Shown here: in pieces, positions 1 through 5,180 of the stretch
Layout: the number at the start of each line of letters is the position of its first letter
Position numbering within the stretch: position 1 is the stretch's first letter
Origin: Candidatus Acetothermia bacterium
Lineage (GTDB): Bacteria > Bipolaricaulota > Bipolaricaulia > RBG-16-55-9 > DRXL01
Assembly (NCBI GenBank): GCA_028275205.1
Contig: JAPWVB010000077.1
Location: forward strand, 1-5,192
Reading direction: 5' to 3'
DNA: 5,192 nt
Made by a program: the position numbers and the translations under genes
Notes under the pieces: model-generated
The model's database searches: none
What the model was told of the DNA's origin: nothing
What the model saw: the letters and a program-made list of their open reading frames with translations, nothing else

Positions 1-1316
1 CGGATGAGCTTCCCGACTTCTAGGTTGTTATTGATCAGGGCAACCTGATTCACGATCAGGTTATTGTTAATCTGAACATTCTGGGCTACCGTCAGGTCCA
101 ATTGAATAATAGCATTCTGCACGGTGAGATTGCCACGAATGGAGGCATCACCGCAGCCGGGAGGGGCTGGAACTCCCACTCCGAGGCTGTGGGCGATCTC
201 CAAGGCTCCTGCTGGGGCGCCTGCGGTGGGATCCACTCCTAAGCCAACTGTGCCCGTAGAATTAATCGCAAGCCGTGGGTTGCCCCCACCACAGAATTTG
301 CCGGCAGGAACACGCGGCATGCCGGCAGGAACAGCCTGCGTTAAGTCTGCAATAGTGAAGCTGCCGGTCCCATCCGAGGCCAGCTCCCAAAGGCCCCCTG
401 CATTGGGAAGGGAAGGCAAGTTTGTGGCGTCGAGCCAGAGGGTGGCTGCGTTCCCCAACGCCGCGATGCTGAGGCGAGGCCGTCTTACCACTCCACCACC
501 TACAGGCACTCCTAGCACTCCTACGGGCCCAATCCTTAAAGAGTCTCCGATCACAGCTTGACCTGGCTGGCCCGGCGCAGGCGCTTGTGGGCCTACTTGC
601 AGCATACTGACTTGAGCTAGCTGCCCCACTGTGATATTCTGCCCCACCGTGACATTGCCATCTACATTGAGATTGCCCAAGTCCGCCGGCTGCGGCGCTC
701 CCCCGATGGCGCCTAAGAGCCCCGTGTCCGTAAAACTGAGCTGCGGCTCAAAACCCGTCACTTCCACCTGCCCGATCCGCTCGTATTGATTCAATTGCAC
801 CGCACCGCATTGGGTGTTGGCAGGAAGTGGCCCAAACCTGTAGACCCGATAGCCCGCCTTCGCCCCAAACGCTACGACATCACGGAGGGATGAGTCCACC
901 TGCCAACGGAAGACGACCTGTTGCCCTGCATTGACGCTGACCTGAGCTGGCCCCTTTTGGAGAAACTCCTTCTCGTCCACAAAGGCCGTCAGCCAATAGC
1001 AGTACGTGCCGGCACTAAATCTGCCGCCGGACTCTGTGGAGATCGTGACGCTCTGAGCGAGGTTGTCTGGAGGGCGCTTGATAGTCACGTTCCCTGCTAG
1101 GACCATCAGATCGGCCCCCAGGCCCAAGATCAAGCCACTCGACGGCAGCCCCGGAGGGGAAGGACTGGCCGCGTTCCAGCGCACCCCTGCGAGCTTACCG
1201 ACCGTCAGGGTGCGGAAGGTCTCCTGTTGGGCCTGCACGACTTGCCCAGAATTTCCCACAGCTAAGAGCAGAATCGCTATGACCGCGCCGATGCCGATGA
1301 GCCGTATGGTGAGCAT
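1..1316 (-). CDS. Secreted repeat-rich protein with Fn3-like and tail-fibre-like beta repeats (partial, C-terminus outside window)
   Basis: The reverse strand is open without a stop for 438 codons from ATG at 1316 to the window edge, so the 3' end is missing. Residues 1-29 look like a Sec signal peptide: MLTIR, then a hydrophobic core IGIGAVIAILLLAV, with a likely cut after VQA. Residues 86-200 read like a fibronectin-III-type beta domain (GTYCYWLTAFV, a central FRW, YRVYRFG, ending FTDTG), a pattern known from phage-tail and adhesin-like proteins. Residues 215-232 contain DGNVTVGQNITVGQ, and residues 398-438 run NLTVQNAIIQLDLTVAQ and on into Asn/Val/Ile-rich short strands, as in tail-fibre or beta-solenoid stalks. 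The middle is rich in Gly, Pro and Ala. The start is supported by a strong Shine-Dalgarno and an upstream promoter. I do not recognise the family. An extracellular structural or adhesive role is inference; an S74-type or other C-terminal domain could lie beyond the edge. Confidence 0.82.
   Translation of the reverse strand, partial: MLTIRLIGIGAVIAILLLAVGNSGQVVQAQQETFRTLTVGKLAGVRWNAASPSPPGLPSSGLILGLGADLMVLAGNVTIKRPPDNLAQSVTISTESGGRFSAGTYCYWLTAFVDEKEFLQKGPAQVSVNAGQQVVFRWQVDSSLRDVVAFGAKAGYRVYRFGPLPANTQCGAVQLNQYERIGQVEVTGFEPQLSFTDTGLLGAIGGAPQPADLGNLNVDGNVTVGQNITVGQLAQVSMLQVGPQAPAPGQPGQAVIGDSLRIGPVGVLGVPVGGGVVRRPRLSIAALGNAATLWLDATNLPSLPNAGGLWELASDGTGSFTIADLTQAVPAGMPRVPAGKFCGGGNPRLAINSTGTVGLGVDPTAGAPAGALEIAHSLGVGVPAPPGCGDASIRGNLTVQNAIIQLDLTVAQNVQINNNLIVNQVALINNNLEVGKLI
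299..333 (-). repeat. 21-bp-period direct repeat encoding VPAG twice
   Basis: TGCCGGCAGGAACA occurs at 299-312 and again at 320-333, exactly 21 bp apart. In the coding frame this gives VPAGMPR-VPAGKFC (residues 329-342), a duplicated seven-residue unit. Each copy contains the self-complementary TGCCGGCA. Confidence 0.7.
621..656 (-). repeat. 18-bp imperfect tandem duplication in the secreted repeat protein gene
   Basis: CTGCCCCACTGTGATATT (621-638) is followed directly by CTGCCCCACCGTGACATT (639-656). On the coding strand this encodes NVTVGQ-NITVGQ (residues 221-232). The repeat is in frame and lengthens the beta-strand stalk, typical of tail-fibre-like segments. Confidence 0.75.
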
Positions 1317-1320
1317 ACCA

Positions 1321-1328
1321 ACCTCCCT
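1321..1328 (-). promoter_or_regulatory. Shine-Dalgarno of the secreted repeat protein
   Basis: On the minus strand the sequence AGGGAGGT lies with its GGAGG core 5 nt before the ATG at 1316. It is the only strong ribosome binding site in the window and fixes the start of the leftmost gene. It stands out because the other judged genes here lack one. Confidence 0.8.
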
Positions 1329-1424
1329 TCCTTGGCCCGTGGGGCTGGGCAGAAGAGGCAAAGGTGGAGAAGGATTTCCCCGGCCCAAGTCCCTCCCGCT
1401 TTCCGTCCTCGGGCCGTTGGCAGG

Positions 1425-1454
1425 ATTATAGCACTGCCCCCCATGCCAAGTCAA
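1425..1454 (-). promoter_or_regulatory. Strong sigma70-type promoter with extended -10 for the leftmost gene
   Basis: On the minus strand TTGACT (1454-1449) and a perfect TATAAT (1430-1425) are separated by 18 bp. The bases before the -10 read TGC, which makes an extended -10 (TGnTATAAT). The predicted start of transcription is near 1418, leaving a leader of about 100 nt before the ATG at 1316. The leader is GC-rich, and I recognise no riboswitch in it. The match is close to consensus; promoter activity is inference. Confidence 0.75.
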
Positions 1455-1540
1455 GACCCTCTCCTGGACCTTCTACCTCACCCCTTCCCTCTCCGCAAGC
1501 GGAGAGGGAAGGGGTGAGGTGAGGGGTCGGGGGAGAGGTC
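1455..1540. repeat. GC-rich palindromic repeat, intergenic copy
   Basis: A perfect inverted repeat has 22-nt arms at 1475-1496 and 1499-1520 around a 2-nt AA loop. The arms are almost pure C/T on one side and G/A on the other (ACCTCACCCC... paired with ...GGGGTGAGGT). Outside this core, 1455-1470 (GACCCTCTCCTGG) pairs imperfectly with 1525-1540, so the whole unit spans about 86 bp. Its core resembles the palindrome inside mnmA at 4273-4325: both share CCTCACCCC and CCCTCTCC with their complements. It sits exactly between the minus-strand promoter (1425-1454) and the putative ecfT promoter. There is no T-run, so it is unlikely to be a rho-independent terminator. It is best read as a dispersed REP/MITE-like palindrome with no coding capacity. 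Confidence 0.8.
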
Positions 1541-1582
1541 AGGCTCTGAAGGGAGAGGAGAGAAGATAGACGAAGCCTGGCG

Positions 1583-1611
1583 TTGCGCTTGCGGGATCAG
1601 CACCGTAAGAT
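1583..1611 (+). promoter_or_regulatory. Putative ecfT promoter
   Basis: TTGCGC (1583-1588) and TAAGAT (1606-1611) are separated by 17 bp. The -10-like box ends 10 nt before the ATG at 1622, so transcription would begin at or only a few nt before the start codon. The -35 match is modest (3 of 6) and the -10 match fair (4 of 6). The same spacing relative to the start codon recurs at the two other promoters in this window. Confidence 0.45.
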
Positions 1612-1621
1612 AAGAATACTC

Positions 1622-2410
1622 ATGACCCTGCGCAAGCTCGTCGGCCGCTACCAGCCCAAAGACTCGTTTCTGCATAAGCTCGACCCGCGCACGAAAATCT
1701 TCGCCGCGCTCGTATTAGCTCTCGCTGTCTTCTTCTTGGACTCTCTCTGGGACTATCTGCTCTTTGCTGGGTTTATTTTGATAGCCGTGCTGGCCGGGCG
1801 GATCGGGTTCTGGCCGCTGGTGCGCGCCGTTCAAGCTCTGACGGTCTTGATCGCGCTCAGCGCGCTCTTGCAGCTTTTTGGCGCGCCGGGCACCCCCATC
1901 TGGCAGTGGGGGCCATTCAAAATCTCCGATGAGGGCTTGCGAACCGGCGCCATGCTCTCGGCCCGATTGATCTTCTTTGGGCTGATCAGCGCGCTGCTGG
2001 GAGTGACGACGTCAGCGCTGCAGCTGGCCGACGGCCTCGAAGGGCTCTTGCTGCCCCTAGCGAAGTTCAGAGTGCCCGTGCGCGGGCTGGCGCTGATGTT
2101 CAGCGTCTCGCTGCGCTTCGTCCCGTTGATTCTTGATGAAGCCGATATGCTCATCAAGGCGATGCGCGCCCGCGGCATTGACCCCTTTGAAGGGAGCATC
2201 GCCGAGCGCGCGCGCAAGATCGTCGGGATTTTGGTGCCGTTGCTGAGAAACACCCTGCTTCGGGCAGAGGCTCTCGCGGAAGCGATGGCCGCGCGGTGCT
2301 ACGATCCCGATCGCCCGCGCACCCGGCTCTACCAACCGCGCTTTACCTGGCGCGATGGGATAGCGCTGGCGAGCTTAGCTATTCTTGGCGCGCTGATCTG
2401 GGCTCTCTAA
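1622..2410 (+). CDS. ecfT: Energy-coupling factor transporter transmembrane protein EcfT (CbiQ family)
   Basis: This is the inner-membrane T subunit of an ECF-type ABC importer. In this family it couples ATP hydrolysis by EcfA/EcfA' to a substrate-binding S component for a vitamin or metal ion. The 262-residue length is typical. Visible features are the N-terminal YQPKDSFLHKLDPRTK segment (residues 10-25, family hallmark), hydrophobic spans at about 26-39, 43-60, 66-86, 109-128 and 245-261, and the cytoplasmic coupling helices. The first coupling motif is ARG (183-185, AMRARGIDP). The second is ARC (224-226, AMAARCYDPD), a variant I believe also occurs in other EcfT proteins. The ATG at 1622 is chosen because it gives the usual N-terminus; an in-frame TTG at 1583 would add 13 atypical residues and coincides with the putative -35 box. 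There is no Shine-Dalgarno. No ecfA or S-component gene is adjacent, so the substrate cannot be inferred. Confidence 0.92.
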   Translation: MTLRKLVGRYQPKDSFLHKLDPRTKIFAALVLALAVFFLDSLWDYLLFAGFILIAVLAGRIGFWPLVRAVQALTVLIALSALLQLFGAPGTPIWQWGPFKISDEGLRTGAMLSARLIFFGLISALLGVTTSALQLADGLEGLLLPLAKFRVPVRGLALMFSVSLRFVPLILDEADMLIKAMRARGIDPFEGSIAERARKIVGILVPLLRNTLLRAEALAEAMAARCYDPDRPRTRLYQPRFTWRDGIALASLAILGALIWAL

Positions 2411-3102
2411 TCCCGAAAGAGCCGATAGCGCACACACTCACAGCGCATGGGCTCTCCCTGCTCTGAGCGCTCCAGACGCAAGGGAATCCCCGGCTCATCA
2501 GCCCAAATGTGCAAGAGCTCGCGAGACTGTGATGTCACCGCGAACTCTTGCACGAAGAAGTTCCCCAGCTCAAAAGAATGGGTGTGATCGAAGAGCCGCG
2601 CCCAGGTGCCACGCAGAGGAAGAGGCTCCAACGACGGGAGCACAATGCGCACAAGATTGATCGGGGCGCTATCGCCGGGAGCGAGCGGAGACTTCTTGCA
2701 CAGCGCTATAGCAAAGAGCGCGGAGGGATGGTCGAAGACGGCCTCCTCCCAAGGGCACGAGAGCTGTAAAGGGCGCTGTCCAGACACTTCGAGAGCTGCC
2801 CACAGCTGCGATCCTTCGATCTGGTAGCGTGCTCTTGTGGAGCGCCCTTCAGCTTGGAATTCGATCTGTGTGGCGCGTGGGCGCCAGGACGGGTCGAGCT
2901 CCAGGGTGATCCGTTGGGTGTGGGGCAGTGGCCACTGGAGCACCAGAGCGCTCTGCAAGTGATACCCCTGATGAGCTGGCAGCTCAAAGACCTGGATGGA
3001 CTCCTCCCCGAGCTTGCGCTTGCCTTGATGGATATAATACGTCGCTGTGGCTATGAGCCCCTCAGCGGGCGGGCAGTGTTTGATCGCGATCATTCCTCTC
3101 AT
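2407..3102 (-). CDS. Uncharacterised beta-rich cytosolic protein
   Basis: This 231-residue protein has no signal peptide or membrane segment. I do not recognise a named family. It reads as alternating short beta strands: ATATYYIHQGKRKLGEESIQVFEL (19-41), ALVLQW, ITLELD, ARYQIEGSQLWAALEVSG (91-108), then VFDHPSALFAIALC (122-135). Near the C-terminus are LLHIWADEPGIPLRLER (196-212) and a CEC motif (221-223). The order (a strand pair with a glycine turn, a D-x-PSALF element, then a terminal hxWaDe-x-giPlRle strand) recalls DUF3108/DUF6134-type or glycolipid-binding-like single-domain proteins; this is a weak resemblance and not an assignment. The ATG at 3102 lies 11 nt after a TATGAT box; an in-frame ATG at 3093 is the alternative. 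Its TAG stop overlaps the ecfT TAA (shared CTAA, 2407-2410), so the convergent pair has no room for a terminator between the two stops. Confidence 0.72.
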   Translation of the reverse strand: MRGMIAIKHCPPAEGLIATATYYIHQGKRKLGEESIQVFELPAHQGYHLQSALVLQWPLPHTQRITLELDPSWRPRATQIEFQAEGRSTRARYQIEGSQLWAALEVSGQRPLQLSCPWEEAVFDHPSALFAIALCKKSPLAPGDSAPINLVRIVLPSLEPLPLRGTWARLFDHTHSFELGNFFVQEFAVTSQSRELLHIWADEPGIPLRLERSEQGEPMRCECVRYRLFRD

Positions 3103-3113
3103 CCCCCGGCGCT

Positions 3114-3142
3114 ATCATAAAACATCTTGAGCGCCAAGGCAA
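3114..3142 (-). promoter_or_regulatory. Putative promoter of the uncharacterised gene
   Basis: On the minus strand TTGCCT (3142-3137) and TATGAT (3119-3114) are 17 bp apart. The -10 box ends 11 nt before the ATG at 3102, which predicts a leader of only about 4-6 nt. The segment overlaps the oppositely directed promoter at 3127-3157 by 16 bp. Confidence 0.6.
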
Positions 3143-3157
3143 ATTCGACAGTATAAT
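3127..3157 (+). promoter_or_regulatory. Putative promoter of the beta-helix gene, directly upstream of the start codon
   Basis: TTGAGC (3127-3132) and a perfect TATAAT (3152-3157) are 19 bp apart, a slightly long spacer. The -10 box ends 7 nt before the ATG at 3165, so the expected transcription start falls on or next to that codon. The TATAAT overlaps an earlier in-frame ATG at 3156, which argues against 3156 as the true start. Confidence 0.6.
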
Positions 3158-3164
3158 GAAGGCC

Positions 3165-4064
3165 ATGCGAGCGGCGATCATCGCGGGATTGCTGAGCGTG
3201 CTTGCGCTTGTGAGCTATAGCGCTCACGAGCGTGCCGTGGACTGCGCCCAAGAGTCCCTCCAGGCGATCATTGACGCAGCGCGCGATGGGGATTCTATCG
3301 CTCTTGCTGCCGGGGTTTGCGCAGAGAATCTCACTATCACAAAGAATCTCACGATAGAAGGCGCGGGAAGCGAACGGACGGTGATTCGCGGGGTCAGGCT
3401 TGGCTTCCCCGTCGTCTTTGTGCAAGGCGACGCACCCATCACCGTGACTTTGAAAAATCTCGCGATCGCAGACGCGCCAAAAGCGTCGGAAAGCCCTCAG
3501 CACGGCAAGGAGTGCGCCCTCTTCTACCCAGAGTTGCTCTGTCCATCGGGGCTGCAAGCGCGCGGCGCGGCGCGTGTCACCCTCGACTCTGTTCGTATTG
3601 CGCGCAATCCCTGGGTCGGCGTCTATGTGCTGGACACGGCCCAAGCCTCCGTGCAGAACTCAGAGATCACGGAGAACGGCTGGGGAGTGTATGTCTCTCC
3701 TGATGCGTCTATTGAGCTTCGCGACAGCCGGGTGGAGCGCAGCCGCGAGAACGGCTTAGAAATTTGGGGCTCAGCTTCTGTGACGCGAGCGCTCATCAAA
3801 GCCAATGGGCGCTCGGGGGTCGAGAGCGTCGGCACTGTGAGAATCTTCGAGAGCGAGATCGCTCAAAACAAGGGCTCAGGGGTCTTGCTTTCTGGAATGT
3901 CTCAGACGGAGATTCGATTCAACGAGATCACGGGGAACGGGCTGTGGGGGATCGCTGCTTATCTTCGAGAGTGTGGCTATCTCTCAGATAATTTCCGTGG
4001 GTCAGCCGTGCTCGACCAGAACAGAATTTTCAGCAATCGTCCGGGGAACGTCTGCTTGCCGTAG
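3165..4064 (+). CDS. Secreted right-handed parallel beta-helix repeat protein (NosD-like)
   Basis: The 299-residue product begins with a signal peptide: MRAAIIAGLLSVLALVSYSA, with cleavage likely just before or within HERA. The mature part opens with the beta-helix signature LQAIIDAARDGDSIALAAGVCAENLTI (residues 32-58), followed by ITKNLTIEGAG and successive rungs: VTLKNLAIADA (94-104), VTLDSVRIARNPWVGVYV, ASVQNSEITENGWGVYV, IELRDSRVERSRENGLEIWG, VRIFESEIAQNKGSGVLLSG and TEIRFNEITGNGLWGIAAY. This rung spacing of about 21-24 residues is typical of PbH1/NosD-type folds. Six cysteines (27, 52, 117, 126, 270, 297) remain after the signal peptide, so disulfides are possible. No pectate-lyase catalytic set is evident, so a specific enzyme activity is not claimed; carbohydrate or surface binding is possible. 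An in-frame ATG at 3156 would add MKA, but the TATAAT box overlaps it. The last 63 bp overlap the 3' end of mnmA on the other strand. Confidence 0.85.
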   Translation: MRAAIIAGLLSVLALVSYSAHERAVDCAQESLQAIIDAARDGDSIALAAGVCAENLTITKNLTIEGAGSERTVIRGVRLGFPVVFVQGDAPITVTLKNLAIADAPKASESPQHGKECALFYPELLCPSGLQARGAARVTLDSVRIARNPWVGVYVLDTAQASVQNSEITENGWGVYVSPDASIELRDSRVERSRENGLEIWGSASVTRALIKANGRSGVESVGTVRIFESEIAQNKGSGVLLSGMSQTEIRFNEITGNGLWGIAAYLRECGYLSDNFRGSAVLDQNRIFSNRPGNVCLP

Positions 4065-5180
4065 GGCGCGCTCGATGATGCCGCCGCCGAGCACACGCTC
4101 TCCCTCGTAGAAGACCGCGATCTGCCCTGGCGTGACCGCCCGCTGGGGCTGAGCAAAGAGCACGCACACGCGGCCATCGTCCAGAAGCTTGAGAGTTGCG
4201 GGCACGCGCGGGCTGCGATAGCGAATCTTCACGGTGATGGGTATCCCCCTCACTTCTCTGCTCCCTTCTCCACCCTCACCCCCATCCCCTCTCCCCTCGA
4301 GGGAGAGGGGAGACAGGGGTGAGGGGGAATAGATAAAATTCACATCCGTTGCGATCAAGCCCTCCGAGAGCAGCGCGCGCTCGTCCCCCACGATCAGTCT
4401 GTTGTTTTCATAATCGAAGCCCACGACGTAGACGCGCTCGCCGAGCGCAACCCCCAGCCCATGACGCTGCCCAATCGTATAGAACGCCAAGCCCTCGTGC
4501 CGTCCCACGACGCGACCCGATGTGTCCACGATCTCCCCAGGCTGTACTAGCCCATCAAGATGCGCCCGTAAATACGCGCGATAATCCCCCTTGGGGATGA
4601 AGCACAAGTCCATGCTTTCGGGCTTGCGCGCTGAGACTAAGTTATGTTCTTTCGCGATCTGCCAGACCTCGCTCTTGAGGAGATCCCCCACGGGGAAGAG
4701 AATTCTTTTCAGCTGCTCTTGCGTGAGCCCGTAGAGAAAGTACGACTGATCTTTGAGCGGGTCCTTGCTCGTCAACAGATAATAGATTTCGTTTTCAGCG
4801 ACGATGCGAGCGTGGTGGCCCGTCGCCAAGAAGTCGCAGCCGAAGCGATCCGCAAGCTCCAAGAGAATGGGGAAGCGCACGAGGCGATTGCATCGGCCGC
4901 AGGGGCTTGGAGTGCGCCCTTGGGCGTGCTCGGCGAGAAAGACATCCACGACGCGCTCTTTGAACTCTTTGCCCGCGTCTACAAAGTGATGCTCGATGCC
5001 CAGCTGTTGAGCGACGGCGCGCACTTCGAGCGAACAACATTCGTTATAGGGCTCCTGGCGATCCTCATACGACCAGAGATTCAGCGTCACTCCAATGACC
5101 TCGTAGCCCTGCTGCTTGAGTAACAGGGCTGCGACAGAGCTATCCACGCCGCCGCTCATCCCGACCAAGACGCGCTTCAT
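4002..5180 (-). CDS. mnmA: tRNA-uridine 2-sulfurtransferase MnmA, with an in-frame palindromic-repeat insertion
   Basis: MnmA catalyses 2-thiolation of the wobble uridine (s2U34) of tRNA-Lys, -Glu and -Gln in the cytoplasm, using ATP and sulfur from a cysteine desulfurase relay. The 392-residue product has the PP-loop GMSGGVDSS (7-15), NECCSLE (47-52), GRTPSPCGRCNR (88-99) with the expected nucleophile Cys97, TGHHARI (120-126), DQSYFLY (144-150), MDLCFIPKGDYRAYL with the second catalytic Cys193, YTIGQRHGLGV (234-244), and the C-terminal barrel TVKIRYRSPRVPATL and QRAVTPGQIAVFYEGERVLGGGII. All key residues are present. E. coli MnmA has 368. Two parts explain the excess here: a low-complexity insert at about 285-312, encoded by a palindromic repeat, and a tail after about residue 370 encoded in the overlap with the beta-helix gene. 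The ATG at 5180 places the PP-loop at the usual distance; no Shine-Dalgarno is visible in the 12 upstream bases. Confidence 0.96.
   Translation of the reverse strand: MKRVLVGMSGGVDSSVAALLLKQQGYEVIGVTLNLWSYEDRQEPYNECCSLEVRAVAQQLGIEHHFVDAGKEFKERVVDVFLAEHAQGRTPSPCGRCNRLVRFPILLELADRFGCDFLATGHHARIVAENEIYYLLTSKDPLKDQSYFLYGLTQEQLKRILFPVGDLLKSEVWQIAKEHNLVSARKPESMDLCFIPKGDYRAYLRAHLDGLVQPGEIVDTSGRVVGRHEGLAFYTIGQRHGLGVALGERVYVVGFDYENNRLIVGDERALLSEGLIATDVNFIYSPSPLSPLSLEGRGDGGEGGEGSREVRGIPITVKIRYRSPRVPATLKLLDDGRVCVLFAQPQRAVTPGQIAVFYEGERVLGGGIIERALRQADVPRTIAENSVLVEHG
4245..4327. repeat. GC-rich palindromic repeat inserted in frame within mnmA
   Basis: The core hairpin covers 4273-4325. CCCTCACCCC (4273-4282) pairs with GGGGTGAGGG (4316-4325), and CCCCTCTCCC (4286-4295) pairs with GGGAGAGGGG (4301-4310), around a 5-nt CTCGA loop and a small internal loop. 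A wider terminal match, CCCCCTCAC (4245-4253) against GTGAGGGGG (4319-4327), suggests a unit of about 83 bp. It is related to the intergenic palindrome at 1455-1540; both copies also carry a CTTCTCT-(C/G)-CTCCCTTC-like flank, weakly matched. Read on the minus strand in the mnmA frame it contributes roughly residues 285-312 (PSPLSPLSLEGRGDGGEGG...), a segment with no counterpart in ordinary MnmA. No stop or frameshift results. Confidence 0.82.

Noticed and set aside
124..561. Plus-strand open frame of 145 codons
   Set aside because: Antisense to the long minus-strand secreted protein, which has a signal peptide, promoter and Shine-Dalgarno; the plus-strand product is Pro/Arg-rich with no recognisable motif.
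1063..1431. Plus-strand open frame of 122 codons
   Set aside because: Antisense to the signal peptide, leader and promoter of the leftmost gene; composition is typical of a shadow frame.
1475..1520. Palindrome as a rho-independent terminator
   Set aside because: No T-run follows on either strand, and the genes on both sides diverge from it, so no transcript ends here.
1583..1621. TTG at 1583 as the ecfT start
   Set aside because: It would add 13 residues unlike EcfT N-termini, has no well-spaced Shine-Dalgarno and coincides with the putative -35 box; ATG 1622 gives the family-typical start.
1478..1675. Minus-strand small open frame covering the palindrome
   Set aside because: Its C-terminus (HPFPLRLRRGKG) is simply the translation of the palindrome, and it overlaps the ecfT N-terminus antisense.
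3099..3644. Minus-strand open frame of 181 codons under the beta-helix gene
   Set aside because: Antisense to the signal peptide and first rungs of the beta-helix protein; it runs across the divergent promoter region and has no motif.
4273..4325. mnmA palindrome as a CRISPR or insertion-sequence end
   Set aside because: A single hairpin with no spaced direct repeats, no transposase and no clear target-site duplication visible.
4644..5123. Plus-strand open frame of 159 codons antisense to mnmA
   Set aside because: It lies entirely opposite the conserved catalytic region of mnmA, whose motifs are unmistakable; a shadow frame in GC-rich DNA.
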